This document shows positions 21,901 through 30,236 of a stretch of DNA of 31,985 nt, piece by piece. Location: the NCBI GenBank assembly GCA_002317295.1, contig DCIY01000007.1, positions 1 to 31,985 of the forward strand, in the 5' to 3' direction. A program made the translations under genes and the position numbers. The notes under the pieces were generated by a model, which was not told the origin of the DNA, did not search any database, and saw only the letters and a program-made list of their open reading frames with translations. Source of the stretch: Bacteroidales bacterium UBA1714. GTDB taxonomy: Bacteria; Bacteroidota; Bacteroidia; Bacteroidales; Paludibacteraceae. Within the stretch, counting starts at the first letter, position 1, and each line of letters begins with the position of its first letter.

Positions 21901-24900
21901 TGTTTTGTCCACAGATGAGTAACGAATCCAAGGTGGCCTCTGTACCCACCTGAGGCGTCAGGGTGAGGGTATAAGGCATTCCGACGGTACCATCGGCGGC
22001 TGTTACCGTTATGGTATAGACAGACTGCTGATAATCGATGTGCACATATTGTGAAGAATGAGAAGGTGTCACCTCAATGATGACGGGATCGTTGGTGGCA
22101 TATGTATACTCGTGTACCAATGGAGAGAAGCCTTCGAGGAGTTGGGAGTTGATGGTGATGCCCTGTAAGGTAGTGGAGGACGACTGCGTGGAGAAATGCA
22201 GGGTATAGGTGTGGGTTTCGTCTCCATAGACCTGCCACTTCATCAAGTGGGGAGTTTGGGTATAGATCACCGAATCCTGCTCATATTCGCGGATAAAAGC
22301 GGTGGCAGAAGGTTGGGGTTTGGTATACTCGTAGACCGTTGGAGCAAAATCGGCAGGCAGATTACCATCCAACAGTATCTCTGCCAAGCGACCCGAAGTA
22401 TGTTCTATCGGAGCATCGTAGCGTTTGGTATAATGTCCCTGAGTACCATCCTGAGCGGTCACCGTGATGGTGGAAAGAATGGTATTCCCCTGTTGGAGGG
22501 AAGTCATTTCCACGATTTGGGTGTCCGACGATTTGGTAAACGCCGTAAACCGTTGTTCGTCTTCGGTAATGGAAGCAAGGGTGGTATCGCTGTTGAGTAC
22601 GGGGTTGAGGAGGATGGTATAGGTGACAGCCTGACCATATTGCGGGGTGACGGTGTAGGTTATCCGTGTTTTGGAAGCCGTGGCGCTGATGGTTTGATAG
22701 GGCGAAGCGGGAACGGCCTCAATGTCCGGTAAGCAGGTTGGAACGGAGACATCGTAAGTATAGTCGTACGTCATGGGGTTCCAGTTGGGTACGGGTTGAC
22801 CATTGATGCGCAAGCATTGCAATTGGGCCTGTGTATCCAGAGGTCGGAGCACCTGTAGGGCATAGTCTTCGCTACTGCCATCCTCGGCATAGTTAGTGAT
22901 GGTAGCTGTGCGCAACAACTGATTTTCGACGATAACGGGTTCATTCCATACGATATGCTGCACCTGATCACTGACCTGCCCCTCACAATGTACATGGGGT
23001 AAGTTATAGGAAGGAGTGGACAAGGTCACACGATATGTATTTCCTTCGCATTGAGCAGGTTGGTCATCGACATAAACGGACTGGAGGTGATGGTTATATA
23101 TAGGGCGCACCCAATCCACATACATCTCTGCAGACTGTGCCTCTGTACCATTTCGTCCCTGTTCCGACTCAAACGAATTGAGAATAATGTTCATGGTTTG
23201 TGGAATGCCTATGGTGGCATTGAGGGGTGTCAAATCCATGGCCAGGGTTTGGAAGGACGACATGGTTGATGTGGTTGTATGAACCAAGGATTGCGTGCCC
23301 AAATCCCCCTGGAGGGTATATACAATTCGGCTGGCATTATTGCTCAGTTTGGTGGACTTATAATTGACCAGCAATGAGTCCGGTGTATTCCGGAAGGTTA
23401 TTCCGCCCGTTACTGCAAAATCACTTCCGGCGGCCACGCTGAATGTGGCGTTGATGTTACCCAAAGTAATGTACCCCGGCACAAACCCTCCCAAGGGGAA
23501 GTAGTTATATTCCGACACCATTTTGACCACACCTTCGGAGGATTGAGTCACCTCTTCTCCGGTAGTATAAGTACCCCAAGGTTTGAGGGTAGCGCCTTCG
23601 GTAAACTGACCCAATGTATTCCAACCGACGGGTTTTGTTCCTTTGTACGCTGCATTTTCCCATTGGGTAAAATCGGGATTGGGTATCTCATCATGGGTAT
23701 AGAAGAAGTATATATCGTAGACAGAGGTATCGTTGTCACAGGTTACCTCTGCCTGCCAATGCTTATTGTTATGAATGGTCACATTATATGTAGCTCCCGG
23801 AGCAGGAGTAGGACGCACGATATTGGAATCCACTACCGGTACCACATAGGCCAATCGTTCCGGAGAGAAAGAAGGTATCGAAACATTATTGACCGTCAGA
23901 TCGAGCAATACTGCCGGAGAGAGAGCAGGCAGATGTGGAGTGAGTGTATAGACCACATCCGGATCCCCTACCCGATTGGACGAAACCATCAGTTTGGCCG
24001 GTGTATAGGCGTTGCCCGGAATGAGTATAACCGATTGTTCTTCGAACTGTTTGGTGTAAGTGACGGTCATACTCGTTGACCCATAGGGCAACTCAACGGT
24101 ATAATCGTATACTCCGGGCAGGAGTGTGAGCGGTTGGTGAGATTCGCCAATCGTTATATCGGCCAATTCGTTTGGCAGCGGTGAAGGGTCCACGGTAAAG
24201 AGGAAACGGTAGGTCAGGGTGTCCCCATTTTGTGCCATAACCTGCAATTCGGATGTTTGTCCCATGGGTCGACTGATGTAGCGCACCTGTTGTTCGGGTT
24301 CCATCGTCTCATATATCAGACGAGGCGCCATAGGGGTATGATACGGCAGAATAATGGTATAATCGGTTATTTGAGGTTGAAAATCAAACGCCACTTGGGC
24401 CTCGGTATCCAGATAGACATCCTGCAGGGTGGTATTGGTGGACTGATAAACGGGGAAGGCAATGGTATAGGTGCGTTCCGCGCCATTCTCCGCCTGCACA
24501 TGAATCTGGGTGGTGGAGTTGACAGACGAATAGTGGGTTGTTATCGTTTGTGAAGCCACCTGACCGATGGCGGTGATGTCAGGCACCACAGTCGAACGCC
24601 ATGCCAGCGTGTCGACATAATGCAGTTGTTCAGGATTCCAATGAGCTATTGTTACCCCATTGATCTGCAAATCACGCAATCTCGTATCCGAGGACAGCGT
24701 ACGTCGATAAACGATGCGGTAGGTTTGCTCATTTCCATTTTGGGCACGCACCATGATAACCGACAAGGTATCCGACCATTGGCTCACGCAAAGGGTTTGC
24801 CCTGGGCGCGACAGATAGGTTATTAATGGTCTCTCCGTTCCTTTCTCCATCTCCACCGTGTAGGTAGTCAAGAGAGGATCAAACGCGGGGGTCATCCCTT

Positions 24901-27900
24901 CCACATGCAAGTCTGATAGCGTGGCGTCGGTATATGGAAGAAGCGTACAATGCACCTCATATTGGGCCGTATCGCCATTTTCTGCCCGCACGACGGCACG
25001 GAACGTATTGGCCGAACAGGGACCCGAGAGTACCGATTGCATGGGATGAGAGGGCACCCATGTGATGGTCGGTAAATCAGTGCCTGCGGGAAGAGTGAGT
25101 TCATAAGTGTGTTGCTGCGGTTGGAAACCGGGTATTTCTACCCCATTGGCCTGAATGGATGTCAGGGCAACACAAGTGGAGGACTGATAAGGCAGAACGG
25201 GTTCTATACCATGTTGTTTGGTTGTATCTGTGAATTGAATCTCATAGGTTTGAGAGGCTCCCTGTTCCGGTGTAACCTGAATACGTGCCACACCATCGGC
25301 ATAAGGCATGGAGATGGAAACCTGCTGTGAAGGCAATCGATCTACGGTAATGACAGGACATGTGGGGGTAGCAAGTATACAGTTGTAGTACAGATTTTCG
25401 GGATCAAAGCCGGAGAGTGAATCGCCATTGAGATAAATCATGTTCAGTTGGGCATTTTGCGACTTAACAGCCACGAACGTGATGGTATATGTGCGAATTT
25501 CTCCATTTTGGGCCGTAACCTCCAGCGTCTGCACCATCCGCTCGTATGTACTGATGACACGTTGAACAGATTCCTGTTTGGTATATGTGACGGTGGGAAT
25601 GGCGCTGTTTGCTTGCGGCAGGGTGTAGGTATACGAAGTGACGGCAGGGTCAAAATCCGGCAGCGAATCATGATTGAGATATATCATGGCCAATTGGGTA
25701 TTGGCACTGGCATAGATGGTGAAATGAAGGGTATACATCCGTGTGCTTCCATCTTGTGCCCGAACGGTGATGGTCATGACAGAAGAGGATGTCGTACGGC
25801 AGGTGATTATTTGGTAACTGTCGTGAGGTGTATAGGTAACCGTCGGCAGGGTTTGTACCCCTTGAGGCAAGTCGATATCGTATTGGGTTATTTGAGGATC
25901 AAAGTTAGCCAGAGAATCGCCATTGAGATAAATCATTTGCAGCGTGGTATCGGTTGCCCGGTCCACAGAGAAGGCAATCTGATACATCGTTACGCTACCA
26001 TCTCCGGCTGTTACCGTAATGCGTGTTTTCCCATTGAGGCCTCCTGAAACGATGGTTACCGATTGATATTCATCCCCTTTATCCACAGTAATAGCGGGCA
26101 GGGAGGTTGTTCCCACGGGCAATTGCACCTCATAGTATGTACTGTCGCTATGGAAAGAAGGAAGCAATTGTCCATTGAGTCTGATACCATTTAGGGTGCT
26201 GATGGAGGATTTTGGGGTGGTGAATACAATCTTATAAACGGATTTATCCACACCATTTCCCGCCGTAACGGTGATTCGGGTTGTGCCATCAATGCCTGCT
26301 GTCACCATATCGATGGTTTGGTAACTATCTCCTGGTGTATAAGTGATGGCCGGCAGGGTGGTCGTTCCCATGGGCAGTGTCACATAGTAAGTCAGTTGTT
26401 CAGGATCAAAGGCGTACAGGTAACCTTCTCCTACTTGCAAATCGCGCAAATATGTATACGAGGAGGCCTCCAATTTGAAGGTCAGTTTATAGGTTTTTGG
26501 AGTAGGATTACCCGGAGTAGAAACGGCGACGAGGTAGGTTCCGCCATCGATTTGAGAAGGAGCGGTATATGTAATGGTTTGTTCTCCTTCCGGATATGCA
26601 GAAACTGCCTGAACAACAGGCATTTGTGTAGTACTGATGGGTAAGGATACGCGATAGACGGTTTGCGTTGGATTGAAGCCCGGGAGGCTTTGAGAATTGA
26701 CCAGAATATTCTGAAGCGTATTATCTGCCAACGCGGCTATGCGGAAGCGCAATGTATAAACCATTTGGGTGGTTTGATCCGCTGCCGTCACGGTGATGGT
26801 AGCCGTTGTGGTGAGCGATGTAGGTGCATCGATGGTGATTGTTTGAGCATCCTCCTGGCCTAAAGCGGTAATGGTTGGGATGGCGGTGGTGCCATAGGGC
26901 AACTCGACCCAATAGTCGGTTTGGTTGGCTTGGAACGCGGTCAAATCCTTGCCATTAACGGCAATGGAAGATAGTAATGCGTTGGTAGAAGCGGCGTGCA
27001 CAAATTTGATTTTGTACGTAGTCGTGCTGGAGCCATCTTCAGAGCGCACTGTAATGAGTGTTGGGTCACCATCTATTTGTCCGGGAGTGATGGTCATTTC
27101 GCTGCTTTGCAAACGACGACCGATGTAGGTGGCCACTTCTCCTTTGGAATTGGTATAACTGCCTTCGCCCCGCATAGCCTGAATCGCAGGCAGCGCAGTT
27201 GCATTTTCATCCAAGCAGTAAACTTGTTCTTCACAAGATTGGGGATCAAATCCACGCCACTCTTTACCGTCAATATACAGGTGTTGAATCTTGCTGCTGT
27301 ATATCAGTTCAACATCGTCCACATAGAGGGAGTTGCCGTCGTACAGACCGCTATTGGCGCGGAAATTGGGATAATTGGAAGCAGAGAAAATCATGTTCAT
27401 CTTTTCTGGTGCTTCATCGCTGCAATACAGAATGGGCACTTTGATGAGCGTCCAATCGTTGTATATGGCTTTGTCATACAGCCATCCTTCGGCTATTTGC
27501 GAAGCCTTGACAGCCGTTCCGCATTCGTTGGCATCGGTAGCCTGACGAATATCGCTTTCCTCATCGTTTTTGGTAACGGAAGTACAATTACCATTCTTAC
27601 CTTTGTATCGGGTCGCAGTAGATGTTCCTTTCCAGGAGTAGTATAGGATATGAAAATCTTCTTTGAGGGCATTATTACCTGTTCGACGAATCCATACAGC
27701 AAGGGTATCGGGACGCCAAGTCCAGGCGATGCCGCCATTATCTCCTGCCGTTGCCTCACTCACCTTGAGTAAGGATTCGACATATACCCAGGGTGTACCT
27801 AAGGAAAAATATCCGGGGGACACTTCGGTAATGCCAGCGGCGCCCACCTCCTGGTCTTGCACCATAAAGGAATAATTGCCTGTATGTCCGGCTTCGCGGT

Positions 27901-28081
27901 GAGCAAAGTTGAATTTAAAACCTATCTGAGTGACATTGCAGGCATTCCAAACCGCTGGTTGGATATTTCCGTCAAATGTAGCACCACTCCAATCTTCAAA
28001 CCCCGAATTGGAAACTTGTTGTGCGATGCTGCTTCCTATCCACAGGAAATTCATCGCCATAAAAAAGAATATCTTTTTCAT
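18965..28081 (-). CDS. giant exported protein: two PCMD-like domains and ~29 cadherin-like repeats
   Basis: This protein of about 3038 residues has signal peptide 1-20 (cleavage SIA/QQ) and a PCMD-like domain at 21-262 that ends LYVDDVELIY. About 14 beta-sandwich repeats of 74-101 residues follow (264-1462), then a second PCMD-like domain (about 1463-1662, ending MYVDWVRPIY), about 15 more repeats (1663-2925) and a C-terminal domain of about 110 residues ending SGKLMLQR. The repeat consensus (L..IYLNG.SL.GFDP, LP.GTT.LP.IT, TVTAQDG.T..YTLHF) fits the cadherin-like family PF12733. The end resembles a type IX secretion sorting domain, though weakly. A surface adhesin or matrix role is inferred. 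The start at 28081 is preferred over 28111, which falls within the promoter. The frame is unbroken. Confidence 0.9.
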   Translation of the reverse strand: MKKIFFFMAMNFLWIGSSIAQQVSNSGFEDWSGATFDGNIQPAVWNACNVTQIGFKFNFAHREAGHTGNYSFMVQDQEVGAAGITEVSPGYFSLGTPWVYVESLLKVSEATAGDNGGIAWTWRPDTLAVWIRRTGNNALKEDFHILYYSWKGTSTATRYKGKNGNCTSVTKNDEESDIRQATDANECGTAVKASQIAEGWLYDKAIYNDWTLIKVPILYCSDEAPEKMNMIFSASNYPNFRANSGLYDGNSLYVDDVELIYSSKIQHLYIDGKEWRGFDPQSCEEQVYCLDENATALPAIQAMRGEGSYTNSKGEVATYIGRRLQSSEMTITPGQIDGDPTLITVRSEDGSSTTTYKIKFVHAASTNALLSSIAVNGKDLTAFQANQTDYWVELPYGTTAIPTITALGQEDAQTITIDAPTSLTTTATITVTAADQTTQMVYTLRFRIAALADNTLQNILVNSQSLPGFNPTQTVYRVSLPISTTQMPVVQAVSAYPEGEQTITYTAPSQIDGGTYLVAVSTPGNPTPKTYKLTFKLEASSYTYLRDLQVGEGYLYAFDPEQLTYYVTLPMGTTTLPAITYTPGDSYQTIDMVTAGIDGTTRITVTAGNGVDKSVYKIVFTTPKSSISTLNGIRLNGQLLPSFHSDSTYYEVQLPVGTTSLPAITVDKGDEYQSVTIVSGGLNGKTRITVTAGDGSVTMYQIAFSVDRATDTTLQMIYLNGDSLANFDPQITQYDIDLPQGVQTLPTVTYTPHDSYQIITCRTTSSSVMTITVRAQDGSTRMYTLHFTIYASANTQLAMIYLNHDSLPDFDPAVTSYTYTLPQANSAIPTVTYTKQESVQRVISTYERMVQTLEVTAQNGEIRTYTITFVAVKSQNAQLNMIYLNGDSLSGFDPENLYYNCILATPTCPVITVDRLPSQQVSISMPYADGVARIQVTPEQGASQTYEIQFTDTTKQHGIEPVLPYQSSTCVALTSIQANGVEIPGFQPQQHTYELTLPAGTDLPTITWVPSHPMQSVLSGPCSANTFRAVVRAENGDTAQYEVHCTLLPYTDATLSDLHVEGMTPAFDPLLTTYTVEMEKGTERPLITYLSRPGQTLCVSQWSDTLSVIMVRAQNGNEQTYRIVYRRTLSSDTRLRDLQINGVTIAHWNPEQLHYVDTLAWRSTVVPDITAIGQVASQTITTHYSSVNSTTQIHVQAENGAERTYTIAFPVYQSTNTTLQDVYLDTEAQVAFDFQPQITDYTIILPYHTPMAPRLIYETMEPEQQVRYISRPMGQTSELQVMAQNGDTLTYRFLFTVDPSPLPNELADITIGESHQPLTLLPGVYDYTVELPYGSTSMTVTYTKQFEEQSVILIPGNAYTPAKLMVSSNRVGDPDVVYTLTPHLPALSPAVLLDLTVNNVSIPSFSPERLAYVVPVVDSNIVRPTPAPGATYNVTIHNNKHWQAEVTCDNDTSVYDIYFFYTHDEIPNPDFTQWENAAYKGTKPVGWNTLGQFTEGATLKPWGTYTTGEEVTQSSEGVVKMVSEYNYFPLGGFVPGYITLGNINATFSVAAGSDFAVTGGITFRNTPDSLLVNYKSTKLSNNASRIVYTLQGDLGTQSLVHTTTSTMSSFQTLAMDLTPLNATIGIPQTMNIILNSFESEQGRNGTEAQSAEMYVDWVRPIYNHHLQSVYVDDQPAQCEGNTYRVTLSTPSYNLPHVHCEGQVSDQVQHIVWNEPVIVENQLLRTATITNYAEDGSSEDYALQVLRPLDTQAQLQCLRINGQPVPNWNPMTYDYTYDVSVPTCLPDIEAVPASPYQTISATASKTRITYTVTPQYGQAVTYTILLNPVLNSDTTLASITEDEQRFTAFTKSSDTQIVEMTSLQQGNTILSTITVTAQDGTQGHYTKRYDAPIEHTSGRLAEILLDGNLPADFAPTVYEYTKPQPSATAFIREYEQDSVIYTQTPHLMKWQVYGDETHTYTLHFSTQSSSTTLQGITINSQLLEGFSPLVHEYTYATNDPVIIEVTPSHSSQYVHIDYQQSVYTITVTAADGTVGMPYTLTLTPQVGTEATLDSLLICGQNITAFRSDSLYYTYEIPTPQVKEHQPALPSITYVPTSPHAHVQVLPGGLNEITYIAVTSEDGHSFAQYELMLTAEKSHNALLSALYVNDIEVPHFEPARHYYAVTSNRETNTVVYRTQDRFSEVTMDTLAPNNYLLRVVAEDGMTTEEYHLEILQQTLSDNATLQMIWLNGRSMETFERALNPNLTFSSLQNTYLITLPQATTRIPDISASLMMEGQSIAMDQDNMTAYIHVTAPDGVTTNTYTLHFLVSQSKNTDLSMIYLNGDSLSGFDPHTQYYRITLPMYTTSLPTVQVQKGDAGQQTVITSTASTTTITVTAEDTTCHFSYILAYDFVLSSTDTLSALYEDDMPLPGFDAHTYNYTRTLPVGTSHFPFVSWDLGDAYQQVQADTIVHTSTECETRYTVTAQNGQKSVYHVHYTITLSDVDTLQMIYINSLPLTGFQAQQIEYAYSIPSDMVSLPAITWLEADAYQSIQLITMPDPTYSSHALGQKAEIHVTAQNGQTRIYTLHFPYILSSNAHLTMIKVGGQNVAGFEETETDYVVTLPYGTTGLPAVTVTRYESSQNVDITMTDSLAIITVTAQDGITTLTYTLHWQYRLSDDASLTDIYADSVLIPGYVPTQHEYIISLPYGQPIPTLSWTMAVDGQKVCMDSTMVEVEGERHVTYLLSVTSPSGEYSTEYTIQFICLRSSNARLAHLMVRGIEVGISSGFDIDFQTDSLIYSMAHPIGTASEAFFTPNDVTFVTQDSNATVTITAMEGTTYQIRVTVTAHNGIDSRTYILRQWVTLSDEGRVAVVYLDNERYAPFSPDIHTYEYYLYEGMSAPLITFELMDAMATAYPVTPGVVDSLPWTIIGEAQDGTTQKYEIYFRYASINTASQASANDVLVQPIPGTLEVAAATLRDNVSIAFYTRDGRCVAQRDLPVANYNNVVTVISADGREQMVRLTNLSDAEHFTLRANEPYLYVFYSERKTPITSGKLMLQR
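19307..23095 (-). repeat. second block of cadherin-like repeats (~15 units)
   Basis: Coding repeats with residue boundaries estimated by eye. Units near the start of this block are divergent: one is only about 62 residues and another has lost the LP.GTT strand. Later units return to the full consensus, including an MIYLNGDSLSGFDP unit at about 21130-21090 that is identical at this motif to one in the first block. Confidence 0.8.
23096..23695 (-). other. second PCMD-like domain within the giant protein
   Basis: About 200 residues start with EIPNPDFTQWENA and contain KPVGWN, PGYITLG, TGGITFRNTPDSLLV and a closing MYVDWVRPIY. The first domain has GFEDW, PAVWN, PGYFSLG, GGIAWTWRPDTLAV and LYVDDVELIY in the same order, so the two are homologous. 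The protein therefore looks like a duplicated [PCMD + repeat block] supermodule. Confidence 0.75.
23696..27292 (-). repeat. first block of cadherin-like repeats (~14 units)
   Basis: Coding repeats. Units 2 to 8 are the most regular; three successive units carry MIYLNGDSL or MIYLNHDSL near their starts. At the DNA level the strings encoding these motifs are almost identical (for example around 25420-25440 and 25912-25935), which suggests recent recombination between units. Confidence 0.82.
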
Positions 28082-28108
28082 TTCTTGCACGCGTACTATT
28101 TTACGGTG

Positions 28109-28116
28109 CAAAATTA
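28109..28116 (-). promoter_or_regulatory. -7 box of the giant-protein gene
   Basis: On the minus strand TAATTTTG matches TAnnTTTG, 27 bp before ATG 28081. At the -33 position (28137-28140) the sequence is ATTG rather than TTTG. Because this box overlaps the upstream in-frame ATG (28111), translation must begin at 28081. Confidence 0.65.
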
Positions 28117-28191
28117 CTACAATTTTGTCAACCTCGCAATACCGCGTTTTATGAAAAGGTTAACAAAACTTAAGAAAAGACCTTTTTTGAA

Positions 28192-29064
28192 TTATTTTAA
28201 TCGGAAAGGGAAGCTTCCAATCAGGTTTCCGTCCACAAAAAAGTCGGCATTGTACACACCGGTTTGCAGGATTTCCTCCACAGGCCAAAACATTGTGGAG
28301 GACAATTCTTCTCCCGCATATTCGATTTCCTGGCAAACGGAATACGGAATATCAGCCGATTCAAAATGGAAAGTATTATTGGCTGATTTGACCATGACTT
28401 CCCCATCGGGGCGAACAAGGCGCAGGTAGACTGTTTTCAAGCCGGGTTCGCATGTGATATTTTTGAGCAGCGAGTAATGTATTTCGAATTTTTGAATTTG
28501 GTTAAACACGGTCGTTTTGCGATCTCGTTTGTTGAGGGTAATGAGTGAGAACTCGCCGATTTCCAGCATGGAAGCGCGTTGAACCACCGTGGTGAGTTGG
28601 GTATTGGCTTTTTCCAATTGGGTATTATGCTCCACGATTTGGCGGTTCTGTTGCCTCATCTGGTTATTTTCTTCAGTCAAACGGGCATTGGTCTGGTTGA
28701 GTGAATCTATTTGATGCACATAGACCACCATGACAGACCGAACGGTCGCCAATTCTTTTTTGAGTTCCGCAATACGGCGGGCGTTGGTCACTTTGGTAAT
28801 ACGCAACTCTTCCAGCAAGTCTCGAACGCGTTGTTGTTCAAGCGCCAATTGTTCCTGAAGGGAATCGTTTTTAATATCAAGTTGTTGGTAACCATCAAAC
28901 TGAATGGCGAGGTCTTCGTATTCGTCCTGCAGTTCTTCTTTTTCAAACTCCAATATTTCCACCATTTCCTGCATTTCGTGTTTTTGGCGGTAGTTCCACC
29001 AAACTAAAAATGCGATGCCTAACACGAGCACGCCAAGTATTGGGATAATAATTTTTTTATTCAT
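28192..29064 (-). CDS. membrane-anchored coiled-coil protein
   Basis: This 290-residue protein has one N-terminal membrane helix (about 5-24), then a long heptad-rich region (about 28-165, Glu/Gln/Leu-rich) likely to form a coiled coil. A C-terminal domain of about 120 residues without coiled coil has beta character (KFEIHYSLLKNITCEPGLKTVYLRLVRPDGEVM). No known family is named with confidence; similar proteins occur in Bacteroidota next to cell-envelope genes. The start overlaps the murF stop by four bases (29061-29064), and the gene ends the OmpH / small protein / MFS / murF operon. A role in envelope organisation is a guess from context. Confidence 0.8.
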   Translation of the reverse strand: MNKKIIIPILGVLVLGIAFLVWWNYRQKHEMQEMVEILEFEKEELQDEYEDLAIQFDGYQQLDIKNDSLQEQLALEQQRVRDLLEELRITKVTNARRIAELKKELATVRSVMVVYVHQIDSLNQTNARLTEENNQMRQQNRQIVEHNTQLEKANTQLTTVVQRASMLEIGEFSLITLNKRDRKTTVFNQIQKFEIHYSLLKNITCEPGLKTVYLRLVRPDGEVMVKSANNTFHFESADIPYSVCQEIEYAGEELSSTMFWPVEEILQTGVYNADFFVDGNLIGSFPFRLK

Positions 29065-30236
29065 AATACCTCTAAAAGTTTTTCCAATTGGTTAGAGTGA
29101 GATCCTTTCAATAAAACATGTTTTCCCTGCAACGGATGTTGCTGAAGATAAGCATACAGCTGATGAACATCCGCAAATACGGGATATGGGGCTGTTGTTT
29201 GCTCATATTCGGGTCCTACTAAAAAGACTGTTTCAGCCTTATGTTCCAACAAAAGATTGACTATATTCTGATGTTCCAAATGGGAATATTTGCCCAATTC
29301 GCGCATGGCTCCCAATATATAGGTATCGCCATGGAAGGACTGAATAGCCGCCGTCATGGAAGTAGGGTTGGCATTGTATGCATCTACCACCAGGAAGTTA
29401 TGCTCGGTGGTCATAGCTTGGGAGCGATGGTTGGTGGGTATATACGATCGAATAGCCTGAATCCCCTGTTCGCGCGGAATGGAAAAATATTGCCCCATGC
29501 ACAAGGCAGCTGCGATATTTTCTGCATTGTAATCGCCCTCCAGATGGGTACCTGTGAGCATAGGTTCCGTGTGGTAAGCAGTGGTATGACAGGTATGGGT
29601 ATTACGTGTCTGCGCATCCGCCAGCATTTGCTCCAACAGCGAGTTGTCGGAGTTTATAAAGACATGTCCGTTATGAGTTATCAGATAGTCGTACAATTCT
29701 GCCTTAGTGCGCTGTACTCCTTCGAATGAACCGAATCCTTCGAGATGGGCTCGACCCACATTGGTAATGAGCCCATAATCAGGCTCGGCTATTTCCACCA
29801 ATTCGCGTATATCCCCCGGGTGAGATGCTCCCATTTCGACAATGGCGAGTTGGTGCTCCCGCGTGATTTGAAGCAGAGTCAGAGGCACTCCCAAGGAGTT
29901 GTTGTAGTTGCCTTGGGTATAGTGCAGGCGGTAGTTGGTTTTGAGTACAGCCGCCGTCAGTTCTTTGGTGGTGGTTTTGCCGTTGGTTCCGGTAATGGCG
30001 ATAATGGGCAAGCCCAAATAGCGACGCCAAGCGCGCGCCAAATCCTGTAATTGGAGGAGGGCCTCCTCGCCGCCTATCACATAAGCAGCACCATGTTCAC
30101 GGGCCTGGTTGATGAACTGATTGCCATCACAATGTTCACCTTTGAGGGCCACGAACACGCAACCTGGGGTCACCTGACGGCTGTCGGTGGTGACAGTGAG
30201 GGCCGATTTATTTTTTATTAGGAAGTTCCAATCCAT
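29061..30236 (-). CDS. murF: UDP-N-acetylmuramoyl-tripeptide--D-alanyl-D-alanine ligase
   Basis: This 391-residue Mur ligase adds D-Ala-D-Ala to the UDP-MurNAc-tripeptide in the cytoplasm. It shows DSRQVTPGCVFVALKGEHCDGN at the N-terminus, the ATP loop ITGTNGKTTTKEL (81-93), NNSLGVPLTLL, EMGASHPGDI and VVDAYNANPTSM. The length is at the lower end for MurF (about 430-450). The start lies within the end of the MFS gene (29-bp overlap), an unusual overlap that makes coupled translation likely. Confidence 0.95.
   Translation of the reverse strand: MDWNFLIKNKSALTVTTDSRQVTPGCVFVALKGEHCDGNQFINQAREHGAAYVIGGEEALLQLQDLARAWRRYLGLPIIAITGTNGKTTTKELTAAVLKTNYRLHYTQGNYNNSLGVPLTLLQITREHQLAIVEMGASHPGDIRELVEIAEPDYGLITNVGRAHLEGFGSFEGVQRTKAELYDYLITHNGHVFINSDNSLLEQMLADAQTRNTHTCHTTAYHTEPMLTGTHLEGDYNAENIAAALCMGQYFSIPREQGIQAIRSYIPTNHRSQAMTTEHNFLVVDAYNANPTSMTAAIQSFHGDTYILGAMRELGKYSHLEHQNIVNLLLEHKAETVFLVGPEYEQTTAPYPVFADVHQLYAYLQQHPLQGKHVLLKGSHSNQLEKLLEVL

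Noticed and set aside
19601..27646. Many plus-strand open frames opposite the giant gene, up to 216 codons
   Set aside because: They mirror the repeat period and composition of the real gene and show no domain, promoter or ribosome-binding site.
28082..28111. Earlier start (28111) for the giant protein
   Set aside because: That ATG lies within the -7 promoter box; the Met at 28081 begins a normal signal peptide.
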